A stretch of 34,096 nucleotides of DNA from contig JAHJQF010000001.1 of the NCBI GenBank assembly GCA_018819405.1, positions 1 through 34,096 on the forward strand, read 5' to 3'. Within the stretch, counting starts at the first letter, position 1; the number at the start of each line of letters is the position of its first letter. Under the pieces are notes generated by a model. The model was given only the letters and a program-made list of their open reading frames with translations. It had not been told where the DNA came from and made no database searches. Below, in pieces: positions 15,764 through 24,232 of this stretch. The translations under genes and the position numbers were made by a program. This stretch comes from Patescibacteria group bacterium. GTDB lineage: Bacteria > Patescibacteriota > Patescibacteriia > UBA1558 > GWA2-36-10.

Positions 15764-17060
15764 AAATTACCAAAAAGATATTGAGTTTATAGAAGGACTT
15801 TCCAATATCCCTAGACAAAACTATCTACTGGGAATCCACGATAGAGCACACTTTATAAGCAGACTGGAAAATTTTTTGTCTCTAGTCGGCTCTCCTCATA
15901 AAGGACAAAATTTTATACATGTCACTGGCACCAGTGGCAAAGGCACAACTGTCAAAGTATTGGAAAGCCTAATAGCCAACGCCAGACTAAAAGTTGGATC
16001 TTTTACTTCTCCCTTTGCCACAACCAGTATTGAAAAAATAAGTATCAACAATAAATTGATATCGCCTCAGGAGCTACACCAAATTTTGGAAAATGATATC
16101 AAACCAGCACTAGACAAATATGTTTTAAAATTTAAAACTGAAGCTATATCTTACTTTGAAGTTTGGCTAGCTATTGCACTCTTACATTTTAAAAATAAAA
16201 AGTGTAATTGGGTAATACTGGAGGCTGGTTTAGGCGGCAGGCATGATGCAACTAATGTAATAGCCAACCCAAAAGTAACAGCTATCACTAATGTTGGTAT
16301 GGATCATATGGAAATTTTGGGCAACAGCAAGTCTGCTATTGCCAAAGATAAAGCTGGGATCATCAAAAAAAATAGTATTTTTATTACTACTGAAAAAAAT
16401 CCTAAGCTTTTAAAAATATTTCTATCTGTCTGTAAAAATAAACAAGCTTGGTATATACAACCAAGTCCATTGAGCAAAAATTATCAGCTCAGTAATTATT
16501 TTGATACTAAGCGTCAAAGAAAAAATCTAGATTTAGCTTTAAATATTTTAGATGTCCTAAAAATAAAGCCCAAAAATATTCAATCAGTTATAAATTCTTT
16601 TGGCCTGATTTGCCGGCAAGAAATAATCAGTCAAAATCCTTTGATTATCCTTGATGGCTCACACAACGGAGACAAGTTGTCCAATCTGATAGAATTTGTC
16701 AAAAAGCAAAAATATAAAAAAATGTACCTTATTTTAGGCTTTGGGTTTACCAAACATTATAAGGTTCCGCTCAAAAAATTGATCCCTCTGGCTAACAAAA
16801 TTTATATAACCAGGTACTTGATAAGTGGCAAAAAAACAGCCGACCTAAAAAAACTAAAAATCGCCAGTCAAAAAATCTCTCCCAAAACCCCCATAAACAT
16901 CTATCATGACCCCTATCAAGCCCTAGAATCTGCCCTAAAGTCAGCCAAACAATCTGACTTGATACTGGTTACTGGATCTTTCTTTTTAGCTGGTGAAATC
17001 AGGAAGAAATGGGTAAGTGAAGAATATATCATTAAAGAGTTAAAACTTGACAAAAGATAA
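15756..17060 (+). CDS. folC: Folylpolyglutamate/dihydrofolate synthase
   Basis: Mur-ligase-family enzyme that adds glutamate to folates using ATP. The 434 aa contain the P-loop HVTGTSGKGTTVKVLESLI, the SPFATTSIEKISINNK loop, EAGLGGRHDATNVI, TNVGMDHMEILGNSKSAIAKDKAGIIK and the C-terminal LDGSHNGDKL motif. Length and order are normal. The start overlaps yhhQ by 8 bp, so coupled translation is likely. Whether it also has DHFS activity cannot be read from the sequence. Confidence 0.93.
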   Translation: MPKNYQKDIEFIEGLSNIPRQNYLLGIHDRAHFISRLENFLSLVGSPHKGQNFIHVTGTSGKGTTVKVLESLIANARLKVGSFTSPFATTSIEKISINNKLISPQELHQILENDIKPALDKYVLKFKTEAISYFEVWLAIALLHFKNKKCNWVILEAGLGGRHDATNVIANPKVTAITNVGMDHMEILGNSKSAIAKDKAGIIKKNSIFITTEKNPKLLKIFLSVCKNKQAWYIQPSPLSKNYQLSNYFDTKRQRKNLDLALNILDVLKIKPKNIQSVINSFGLICRQEIISQNPLIILDGSHNGDKLSNLIEFVKKQKYKKMYLILGFGFTKHYKVPLKKLIPLANKIYITRYLISGKKTADLKKLKIASQKISPKTPINIYHDPYQALESALKSAKQSDLILVTGSFFLAGEIRKKWVSEEYIIKELKLDKR

Positions 17061-17108
17061 TACTTCTTTTATAGTCACAACCGTTATCAAAAAATTAATA
17101 AGCATTTT

Positions 17109-19331
17109 ATGTCAAAATTAGTAATAGTTGAGTCACCTACCAAAGCTAAAACAATCAAAGGCTTTTTGGGCAAAGACTATGTAGTCGAATCATCATACGG
17201 ACACGTACGCGATTTGCCAAAAAGTAAATTGGGTGTTGATATAGAAAATAATTTTGAACCAAGTTATACAGTGCCCGTCAAGGCCAAAAAACAAGTAACA
17301 AAACTAAAAAGTCTGGCCAAAAAAGCTGATATGGTATATTTCGCTACTGATGAGGACCGAGAAGGAGAAGCTATCTCGTGGCATCTACAAAAACTATTGG
17401 ATATGCCTAAGAACAAACAAAAAAGAATTGCTTTCCACGAAATAACTAAAAATGCCATCAATAAAGCTCTGGAAAGTCCCCGTGCTTTGGATATAAACCT
17501 TTTTCATGCCCAACAGGCCAGAAGAATACTAGACAGACTGGTCGGCTATAAACTATCTCCTCTACTATGGAAAAAAGTCGCCCGCGGCTTGTCTGCTGGT
17601 AGAGTACAATCCGTAGCTGTGCGCTTGATAGTAGAACGTGAAGAGGAAAGAAAAAAATTTAAGGCTGAAGAATATTGGACAGTTGAAGGCCAGAGTTCTA
17701 AGGACAAAATAGATTTTGATATCAGCCTACACAAAGAAAATGATAAGGTACTAGGCAAATTTGATATTGATGAAGCCAAAGCCAAACAAGCCTTGGAAGA
17801 AATAAAAAAAGCTCAATTGGAAATAAAAGAGGTTACTGCCAAAGAAAACCAAAAATCTCCTCTACCTCCTTTTACTACCTCTACTTTACAGCAGGATGCC
17901 AACCGACGTTTTGGCTATAGTGCCAAACAAACCATGATGATTGCCCAACAGCTTTATGAAGGTATCAAGCTCGGTACTCAAGGACACGCTGGTTTGATAA
18001 CTTACATGAGAACTGACTCTTTTAATCTGTCTGACGACTTTAAACAAGCTACCGAAAGTTATGTCACTGAAAAATTTGGTAAAGAGTACATAAAAGTCGG
18101 TGGACGTCATTTTAAGAAAAAAGCCAAGTTTACTCAAGAAGCTCATGAAGCCATCCGACCAACTGATGTAGCCAACGATCCTGAAAGTGTAAAATCACAC
18201 CTTGATTCTAAACAATACAAAATATATTCTCTGATTTGGCAGAGAGCTGTAGCTTCGCAAATGTCTGAAGCTATCACTGAAAGCACCAATGTAGCTATTG
18301 ATGCCAAAGACACTGCCTGGCAACTCAAGGCTAATGGTAGTGTCACCAAGTTTGCCGGATTCAAAACTGTCTATGATAATAATAGTGAAGAAAAAGAATT
18401 GCCAGCCTTAGAAGTAGGTGAAAAACTGGATATAAAACAAATAGATGCTCTACAGCATTTTACTACCCCGCCAGCCCGCTACTCTGAAGCCGGACTAGTC
18501 AAAGCAATGGAAGCTTTGGGTATTGGCAGGCCTTCTACCTATGCCCCAACTATTGCTACTATCATTGATAGAAAATACGTAGACAAAATAGAAAAAAGAT
18601 TGGCTCCGACTGAAATTGGTGAAATAGTAAATCAATTATTAGTAGAACATTTCCAAGATATTGTTGACTATAATTTTACTGCCAAGATGGAAGATGATTT
18701 GGATGAAATAGCCGAGGGCAAAAAAGAATGGCAACCAGTCATTTCAGAATTCTATACACCATTTGCCAAAAATCTAGAAGTCAAAGAACACGAACTTTCC
18801 AAAAAAGAAATTACTGAAGAAAAAACTGATGAAATTTGTGATAAATGTGGCAGCCCAATGATCATCAAACTAGGCCGTTTTGGAAAATTCCTAGCCTGCA
18901 CCAACTATCCAGATTGTAAAAATACCAAACCAATAAACAGCGACGGTGAAGTGGAAGAACCGGAAAAGGTAGACGAAAAATGTCCAAATTGTGGCAAAGA
19001 TATGATTGTCAAAACCGGCCGTTTTGGAAAATTCATTGCTTGTTCTGATTATCCAGAGTGTAAAACCACCAAACAAGTTACCAAATCAACCGGCGTAAAA
19101 TGCCAAAAATGTGGCGAAGGAGAAATGGTAGCCAGAAGAAGTAAAAGGGGAAAAATATTTTATGGTTGCAACAAATACCCTGACTGCCAACATTTGGTCT
19201 GGGGTAAACCAACGGGCGACCTGTGTCCAGAATGTAAAAATCTCCTGATCCAAGCCAATAAGTCTACTATCAAATGTGAATCGTGCGAATATAGTAAAAA
19301 AGTGGACCCAGCGAAATTAGTTGAAGATTAA
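17109..19331 (+). CDS. topA: DNA topoisomerase I
   Basis: Type IA topoisomerase that relaxes negative supercoils, 740 aa. Seen: the TOPRIM start LVIVESPTKAKTIKGFLG, SSYGHVRDLP, the acidic triad region DEDREGEAISWHL, FHEITKNAI, LSAGRVQSVAVRLIVEREEE, the catalytic Tyr (about 299) in GLITYMRTDS, EAHEAIRPTD and the GIGRPSTYAPTIATI block. The C-terminus has four Cys4 zinc fingers (about 576-735), the first two near-identical repeats (LGRFGKFLACTNYPDC and TGRFGKFIACSDYPEC). Last gene of the operon; a terminator follows the stop. Confidence 0.97.
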   Translation: MSKLVIVESPTKAKTIKGFLGKDYVVESSYGHVRDLPKSKLGVDIENNFEPSYTVPVKAKKQVTKLKSLAKKADMVYFATDEDREGEAISWHLQKLLDMPKNKQKRIAFHEITKNAINKALESPRALDINLFHAQQARRILDRLVGYKLSPLLWKKVARGLSAGRVQSVAVRLIVEREEERKKFKAEEYWTVEGQSSKDKIDFDISLHKENDKVLGKFDIDEAKAKQALEEIKKAQLEIKEVTAKENQKSPLPPFTTSTLQQDANRRFGYSAKQTMMIAQQLYEGIKLGTQGHAGLITYMRTDSFNLSDDFKQATESYVTEKFGKEYIKVGGRHFKKKAKFTQEAHEAIRPTDVANDPESVKSHLDSKQYKIYSLIWQRAVASQMSEAITESTNVAIDAKDTAWQLKANGSVTKFAGFKTVYDNNSEEKELPALEVGEKLDIKQIDALQHFTTPPARYSEAGLVKAMEALGIGRPSTYAPTIATIIDRKYVDKIEKRLAPTEIGEIVNQLLVEHFQDIVDYNFTAKMEDDLDEIAEGKKEWQPVISEFYTPFAKNLEVKEHELSKKEITEEKTDEICDKCGSPMIIKLGRFGKFLACTNYPDCKNTKPINSDGEVEEPEKVDEKCPNCGKDMIVKTGRFGKFIACSDYPECKTTKQVTKSTGVKCQKCGEGEMVARRSKRGKIFYGCNKYPDCQHLVWGKPTGDLCPECKNLLIQANKSTIKCESCEYSKKVDPAKLVED

Positions 19332-19341
19332 TCCCTTAAAT

Positions 19342-19364
19342 CCCCCTTAACAAGGGGGTTTTTA
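19342..19364 (+). terminator. Terminator of the dprA-topA operon
   Basis: CCCCCTT (19342-19348), AAC loop, AAGGGGG (19352-19358), followed by TTTTTATTTT; 11 bp after the topA stop. Confidence 0.85.
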
Positions 19365-19419
19365 TTTTCATAAATTCCTCCCCTATCAGCGGAAAGCTAA
19401 AAGAGCTCAGCAAGGTTTT

Positions 19420-19449
19420 TTGTCAACAAAATAAAGCCCTTGCTATTTT
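19420..19449 (+). promoter_or_regulatory. Candidate promoter of rel
   Basis: TTGTCA (19420-19425), 18-bp spacer, TATTTT (19444-19449) with an extended TGC. Leader about 33 nt. The gene follows a terminator, so it needs its own promoter. Confidence 0.45.
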
Positions 19450-19488
19450 AAGGCCGAAATATTATGATAAAGAAATAAATACTAAACT

Positions 19489-20919
19489 ATGACTACTTTT
19501 GATGATTTGAAAAAAATACTGATGCTAAACTATGGCGACAACGATATCAATCTTGTGGTCAAGGCTTTTCACTTTGCCTCAGAAGCTCACAAAGGACAAA
19601 AAAGAAGAACTGGGGAAGACTACATATATCATGCTATTGCTACAGCCCATACTCTGGCCAAAATGAAAATGGACATCCCTTCTATTGCTGCTGGGCTACT
19701 ACACGATGTGCCAGAAGATACTGATTTTACATTTGATGATATAAAAAATAATTTTGGCAGTGAGATTAGCTATCTAGTCAAAGGTGTCACCAAACTAGGT
19801 CACTTCAAATATCGCGGTCTGGAAAGATATGCCGAAAACTTGCGTAAAATGTTTTTGGCAATGAGTAATGATTTGAGAATTATAATCATCAAATTGGCCG
19901 ACCGTCTACACAACATGGAAACTCTACGCGGAGTACGTCCAGAAAAAAGATTGCGCATTGCCCAAGAAACTCTAGAAATATATGCCCCTCTAGCCAATCG
20001 TTTGGGAATGTTTCGAATAAAAAGCAAACTGGAAGATTTGGCTTTTCCATATGTTTATCCAGAAGAATATACCTGGACTACCGATCTGATAGAAGACAGA
20101 TTAAAATCCGAAACAAAATACATTGAAAAAATAAAAAAAATAACCCAAAACGAACTAGAAAAAAATCATATTGATTTTTTGCAGATCAGAGGCCGAATAA
20201 AAAGTTTATACAGCATCTACAACAAATTACTTCGCAAAGGCAAAGATATAAACAAAATTTATGATCTTATTGCCCTTCGTATCATAGTAGATGATATAGC
20301 TGATTGCTACAGCGTCTTGGGTATTATTCACAAAAAATGGACACCCCTCAAAGGCCGCGTCAAAGACTATATTGCCCAGCCAAAACCAAATGGCTATAAA
20401 TCATTACACACTTCTGTTTTTACTGACTTTGGTAAAATAGCCGAAATTCAAATAAGAACAAAACTCATGGATGAGGAAGCTGAGTTTGGTATTGCCGCTC
20501 ATAGCAAGTACAAAGAAATAGGCCTGCTAGGTAAAAAGAAAAATCCTCCCAAATGGCTGGAGCATCTGATAGAAATCCAAAAAACCATCACTGATAATAC
20601 CGAATTTATAAAGCATATCAAAAACGACCTTTTCCTCAACCAAATTTTTGTTTTTACTCCCAAGGGAGACGTGGTAGAGCTACCGGAAAATGCCACTCCG
20701 CTTGATTTTGCCTATTACATCCACACTGATATTGGCAATCAGTGTATTGGTGCCAAAATCAACAATCAGATTGCCTCTCTAGATACTAGACTCAAATCCG
20801 GTGACGTCATAGAAATAATGACCGACAAAAAAAGGAAAAAACCCAATGCTGATTGGGTAAAAATGGTAGCCACCAATATGGCTAAAAGTAAAATCCGGAG
20901 CCAATTAAACAAAGAATAA
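19489..20919 (+). CDS. rel: Bifunctional (p)ppGpp synthetase/hydrolase, short form
   Basis: 476 aa. The HD hydrolase domain (about 20-190) keeps its metal site: AHKGQKRRTGEDYIYH and LLHDVPEDT (HD near residue 70), then LADRLHNMETL. The synthetase domain (about 235-350) has DLIALRIIVDD, CYSVLGIIHKKWTPLKGRVKDYIAQPKPNGYKSLHT (read as the usual blocks), EIQIRT and GIAAHSKYK. A TGS domain (about 390-450; VFTPKGDVVELPENATPLDFAYYIHT) ends the protein. The helical, zinc-finger and ACT domains of full RelA/SpoT (700 aa or more) are missing, so ribosome sensing by the usual route may be lost. Both activities are predicted. Confidence 0.92.
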   Translation: MTTFDDLKKILMLNYGDNDINLVVKAFHFASEAHKGQKRRTGEDYIYHAIATAHTLAKMKMDIPSIAAGLLHDVPEDTDFTFDDIKNNFGSEISYLVKGVTKLGHFKYRGLERYAENLRKMFLAMSNDLRIIIIKLADRLHNMETLRGVRPEKRLRIAQETLEIYAPLANRLGMFRIKSKLEDLAFPYVYPEEYTWTTDLIEDRLKSETKYIEKIKKITQNELEKNHIDFLQIRGRIKSLYSIYNKLLRKGKDINKIYDLIALRIIVDDIADCYSVLGIIHKKWTPLKGRVKDYIAQPKPNGYKSLHTSVFTDFGKIAEIQIRTKLMDEEAEFGIAAHSKYKEIGLLGKKKNPPKWLEHLIEIQKTITDNTEFIKHIKNDLFLNQIFVFTPKGDVVELPENATPLDFAYYIHTDIGNQCIGAKINNQIASLDTRLKSGDVIEIMTDKKRKKPNADWVKMVATNMAKSKIRSQLNKE

Positions 20920-20920
20920 A

Positions 20921-20960
20921 AAAACAACCCGCGAGTTTATTTAACCCCGCGGGTTGTTTT
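20921..20960. terminator. Bidirectional terminator between rel and parB
   Basis: AAAACAACCCGCG (20921-20933) and CGCGGGTTGTTTT (20948-20960) form a perfect 13-bp stem with a 14-nt loop. T-runs lie on both strands (TTTTTTT to 20963 on plus). It serves the convergent genes rel and parB. Confidence 0.9.
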
Positions 20961-20966
20961 TTTATG

Positions 20967-21821
20967 TTAACTTTCCAATTTATCAAAAATATTTTTTAGC
21001 TCGGCATGAGAATGAAAATTTATTTTGACAAATCCCCTTTCACCGTGCTTGTTGATAGAGACTTTGGCGCCAATATTTTTGGTCAGCTTATCCTCCCAAG
21101 AAGCAAGAACCGGATCACGCGGTTTATCTTTTTTATATTTGAGTGATTCTTTTTTATTTATTTCTTCTAGCTGACTGACGGTCAAATCATGTTTTTTTAT
21201 TTCTTTAAAAAGCTTTATTTGCTCTTCTTTGCTCTGACGGCTCAAAATTAATTTGGCGTGAGAAAAAGTAATTTCTCCCTTGGCTAGAGCCTCTTTTATC
21301 AAAATTGGTAATTTTAAAAGGCGCAAAAAATTGTTGACAGTAGAGACTCCCTTGCCCAATTGTTCAGCTACTTCTTCAACAGTCAAACCAAATTCTTCCA
21401 TAAGCCTTTTATAACTATTGGCGGTTTCTAGAGGGTTGAGATCTCTTCTTTGAATATTTTCAACTATCGAAAGTTCCAGTTTATCCCTATCACTCACTTG
21501 CCTGACAATAACTGGCACATGAGTAAGTCCCAAAATCTGTGAAGCCCTGAGACGGCGTTCACCAGCTATCAATTGGTAATTATTACCTTCTTTGGAAACT
21601 ATCAAGGGCTGCAAAAAACCATGCTGCTTTATGGATTCAGCCAACTCGTTCAGATTGTCACTATCAAAATGAGTACGAGGTTGCCAAGGATTGGCTACTA
21701 TCTGATCTACAGGCACTTCTTCAATACTTTTGACATCTATCTCTTCACCCAAATCTTCTACTAACACTTTTTTGTTTTTACTGGGTATCAGCGATCCCAG
21801 TCCTTTTCCTAATGCAGGCAT
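20967..21821 (-). CDS. parB: Chromosome partitioning protein ParB
   Basis: 284 aa. It starts with the family hallmark ALGKGLGSLIP. The ParB/Srx CTPase core has PVDQIVANPWQPR, LAESIKQHGFLQPLIV, LIAGERRLRAS (the GERR motif) and LELSIVENIQRRDLNPLE. The helix-turn-helix (TVEEVAEQLGKGVSTVNNFLRLLKLP) reads parS. The C-terminal dimer domain ends in KINFHSHAELKNIF. The gene is 72 bp after parA, with a long hairpin between. No parS-like 16-mer (TGTTTCACGTGAAACA) was found by eye. Confidence 0.95.
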   Translation of the reverse strand: MPALGKGLGSLIPSKNKKVLVEDLGEEIDVKSIEEVPVDQIVANPWQPRTHFDSDNLNELAESIKQHGFLQPLIVSKEGNNYQLIAGERRLRASQILGLTHVPVIVRQVSDRDKLELSIVENIQRRDLNPLETANSYKRLMEEFGLTVEEVAEQLGKGVSTVNNFLRLLKLPILIKEALAKGEITFSHAKLILSRQSKEEQIKLFKEIKKHDLTVSQLEEINKKESLKYKKDKPRDPVLASWEDKLTKNIGAKVSINKHGERGFVKINFHSHAELKNIFDKLES

Positions 21822-21832
21822 AATTTTTTATA

Positions 21833-21890
21833 CCGCACCTTTTTATTATTAAGGCGCAGATTAATTTTAATTCCCGACCAAAAGGTGCGG
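21833..21890. promoter_or_regulatory. Long-looped hairpin between parA and parB
   Basis: CCGCACCTTTT (21833-21843) and AAAAGGTGCGG (21880-21890) form a perfect 11-bp stem around a 36-nt loop. It begins 3 bp after the parA stop and ends 12 bp before the parB ATG. On the minus (coding) strand no T-run follows, so it is not a standard terminator for parA; it may affect parB translation or mRNA processing. Confidence 0.5.
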
Positions 21891-21893
21891 GAT

Positions 21894-22655
21894 TTATTTT
21901 GATAATATTACTTCTTGAGCTAACCTTTTATAAGCATTTGATCCTACCGAATCAGGTGCATAATCCTTGAGGGCTAAGCCGTGTGACGGTGACTCAGCTA
22001 CTCGAACATTCCTTGGTATCACGCTCCGAAAAATCTTGGCTGGAAAATATCTGTAGAGTTCATTAAAAACGTCATTGGAAAGTTTATTTCTGCTGTCATA
22101 CATAGTCATGACCGCTCCCAAGATATTCAAATCCGGTTGTAAGTGTTCTTTTATTAAATTAATAGTATTTAAAAGCTGAGAAAGACCCTCGAGAGCATAA
22201 TATTCACACTGAACCGGAATGATCACCTCTCTAGAAGCTACCAGACCGTTGATGGTCAAAAGACCCAAAGAGGGTGGATTGTCTATGATAATAAAATCAT
22301 ACAAATCAGCAATATCTTTTAGATTATTTTCCAAAACAAATTCTCTTTCACTGACCTCTACCAGTTCAATGCTAGCTCCTGCCAAATCAGGTGTCGCCGG
22401 TAAAATATGAAAATTTGGCTGATGAGACCGAATAGCCTCGCCAATCTTGGTGTTGGGATCGGTCAAAACTTCATAAATACCTTTATTTAGATTTTTATAA
22501 TCTATACCCAGTCCGGAAGAAGCATTGCCTTGTGGGTCTATATCCACCACCAAGACCCTTTTACCAAAAAATGACAGCCAGGCTGCTAAATTAATGGAGG
22601 TGGTAGTTTTACCAACTCCCCCTTTTTGATTGACAACAGAAATTATTCTAGCCAT
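21894..22655 (-). CDS. parA: Chromosome partitioning ATPase ParA (Soj)
   Basis: 253 aa. The deviant Walker A motif is KGGVGKTTTSINLAAWL, with VLVVDIDPQGNASSGLG (Walker A') and the FIIIDNPPSLGLLTINGL switch region. Also IPVQCEYYALEGLSQLL and the C-terminal FRSVIPRNVRVAESPSHG, typical of Soj. It works with ParB to separate origins. An extended -10 promoter (22669-22674) gives a leader of about 6 nt. The last base of the upstream 2TM gene is 24 bp away. Confidence 0.96.
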   Translation of the reverse strand: MARIISVVNQKGGVGKTTTSINLAAWLSFFGKRVLVVDIDPQGNASSGLGIDYKNLNKGIYEVLTDPNTKIGEAIRSHQPNFHILPATPDLAGASIELVEVSEREFVLENNLKDIADLYDFIIIDNPPSLGLLTINGLVASREVIIPVQCEYYALEGLSQLLNTINLIKEHLQPDLNILGAVMTMYDSRNKLSNDVFNELYRYFPAKIFRSVIPRNVRVAESPSHGLALKDYAPDSVGSNAYKRLAQEVILSK

Positions 22656-22668
22656 ATAAACATCTATA

Positions 22669-22676
22669 ATTATACC
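22669..22676 (-). promoter_or_regulatory. Extended -10 promoter of parA
   Basis: Minus strand TGGTATAAT-type box: TATAAT at 22669-22674 preceded by G and TG. No good -35 box. The box ends 13 nt before the ATG. Confidence 0.5.
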
Positions 22677-22679
22677 ACA

Positions 22680-22919
22680 CTATTGAGGTTTGGTATAAAA
22701 AAATTTTCCCAGCAGACCACCCACAAAATAACCCAAGAGTCCTCCACCAATCAAATATTTGGCCGGATAATCCCCTATATAAACATAACAGAATAAGGCT
22801 ATGGCAAAAATGCCAGCTGCCATACCTTTGAGGTTGTAAGACAAAACCCACATTGACCTCTCTTTGTCTACTTTGGACTGCTCCTGTTTTTTGATGTAGT
22901 CGGGTTTGAAATTATCCAT
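22680..22919 (-). CDS. Small protein with two transmembrane helices
   Basis: 79 aa. A charged head (about 1-28, Lys/Glu/Asp-rich) precedes two helices: GMAAGIFAIALFCYVYIG (about 32-49) and YLIGGGLLGYFVGGLLGKFFY (about 55-75), the second Gly-rich. The ordering recalls small AtpI-like or holin-like proteins, but I do not recognise it firmly. It sits between the M23 peptidase (19 bp upstream) and parA on the same strand, which suggests an envelope or division role. Confidence 0.75.
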   Translation of the reverse strand: MDNFKPDYIKKQEQSKVDKERSMWVLSYNLKGMAAGIFAIALFCYVYIGDYPAKYLIGGGLLGYFVGGLLGKFFYTKPQ

Positions 22920-22937
22920 ATATTAACTCACCCAAAT

Positions 22938-24167
22938 TTATTTAACAGGGTCAAGCTGTCTTTGCCAATCAGCTATAGCCGCTTGAAAATCCTGCATTTT
23001 ATCTTCCGGTATTGATTTATCAGAAGGGATATCTACTGTCAACGGATTTATCTTTGTGCCATTTTTGACCATTTCAAAATGAAGATGCGGACCAGTAGAA
23101 AAGCCGGTTGAACCTACATAACCGATTATTTGTCCTTGTTTTACTTTTTCTCCATATGATACAGCTATTTTACTCTGATGAGCATAGTTGGTACTAAATA
23201 CACTATTGTGCCTGACACTGGTCAAATTACCATAGCCAGCCGTACTCCATCCAGCAAAAGTCACTGTTCCATCACCGACCGCCCTGATAGGTGTACCGGC
23301 TGCAGCAGCATAATCAATAGCCCGGTGGCCAGTTGATACATTAAAAGCTTCTACATAACGCCGTCCAGTAGTAAAACCCGAGCTAATATATTTGAAAGAA
23401 ACTGGATTTTTTAAAAATATTTTTTGCACTGATTCGCCAGTCGGATGATAATAGCCCTCTATGTCTTCTCCGCTTTCATCAACACCACCATCAAAATAAT
23501 AACCCTCAATAATATCTCCATCATTTACAAATTTGGCGGCAATAATTTTGCCAGGCATAATATATTCACCATTTCTGTATCTTTCTTCATAAATAAATTT
23601 GTAAGTATCTCCAACTCTAATACCCATACCAAAGTCAACTGTCCAAGCAAAGACATCGGCCAATTCTATAATAGCCCGAATATCAATATCTTGATCAACC
23701 GCTGACTGATAAAGCGAACTATCAATCGTACCTTGGACTGTTTTTATCCTTACTTCATAATCAATTACTTTGCGCTCTGCTAATAAACTACCGTCTTCTT
23801 CCGAAACCGTCACAAAAAGCTCTTCTTCTGTATCAATCGGATAAATAAGTTTTTTGAACTGATTGGTATCTTTATCAAAATAAAACTTTATCTGTTTACC
23901 GGCTCTGACACTGGATAAATCATAGACATCTTGAGCCGCTGTCAAAATCTCGGACATAAGTGCATAATCAATCCCCGCCTCATCACACACTATGGAAAAA
24001 GTCATACCTGTCTCAATATCAACATTTATCTCTCTATCCAATTCCTCTGCTTCGGCCTGGACAACTGGCCCAATAGCCTCTTTTTGGCGAGTTTTGGATA
24101 AGAAAACACTTCCCAGGCCAAAAACCAAGACTACAAATAATAAACCAATGACATAATATTTTTTCAT
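22938..24167 (-). CDS. M23 family peptidoglycan endopeptidase (MepM/Csd3-like)
   Basis: Zinc hydrolase that cuts peptidoglycan cross-links outside the membrane. I start at the ATG at 24167 (409 aa): MKKYYVIGLLFVVLVFGLG is a normal signal anchor; an in-frame start at 24203 would add 12 odd residues. The N-terminal half matches the regulatory LysM-like/Csd3 region (AGKQIKFYFDKDTNQFKKL, RVGDTYKFIYEERYRNGEY, YYHPTGESVQKIFLKNPV). The catalytic domain (about 265-385) has GHRAIDYAA (HxxxD), YAHQS and GPHLHFEMV (HxH). First gene of the cluster with parA/parB, consistent with division or growth. Confidence 0.93.
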   Translation of the reverse strand: MKKYYVIGLLFVVLVFGLGSVFLSKTRQKEAIGPVVQAEAEELDREINVDIETGMTFSIVCDEAGIDYALMSEILTAAQDVYDLSSVRAGKQIKFYFDKDTNQFKKLIYPIDTEEELFVTVSEEDGSLLAERKVIDYEVRIKTVQGTIDSSLYQSAVDQDIDIRAIIELADVFAWTVDFGMGIRVGDTYKFIYEERYRNGEYIMPGKIIAAKFVNDGDIIEGYYFDGGVDESGEDIEGYYHPTGESVQKIFLKNPVSFKYISSGFTTGRRYVEAFNVSTGHRAIDYAAAAGTPIRAVGDGTVTFAGWSTAGYGNLTSVRHNSVFSTNYAHQSKIAVSYGEKVKQGQIIGYVGSTGFSTGPHLHFEMVKNGTKINPLTVDIPSDKSIPEDKMQDFQAAIADWQRQLDPVK

Positions 24168-24217
24168 AATATATATTGTAAATAAAATATGGCAATTAGG
24201 CAACTATCTGGAATCTT

Positions 24218-24226
24218 TGCTATAAT
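24218..24226 (+). promoter_or_regulatory. Extended -10 promoter of the DUF4015 gene; transcript likely leaderless
   Basis: TGCTATAAT (24218-24226) ends 6 nt before the ATG at 24233, so transcription should begin at or next to the A of the start codon. No clear -35 box, as is usual for extended -10 promoters. Confidence 0.65.
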
Positions 24227-24232
24227 GTTATT

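Noticed and set aside
18829-19300. Internal repeats in topA
   Set aside because: They encode the normal tandem Cys4 zinc fingers of topoisomerase I.
20967-22655. A parS site near parAB
   Set aside because: No TGTTTCACGTGAAACA-like 16-mer found by eye; a motif scan of the whole genome is needed.
22648-22851. Minus-strand frame overlapping the 2TM gene
   Set aside because: The frame starting at 22919 gives a clear charged head and two helices; the other has no start signal.
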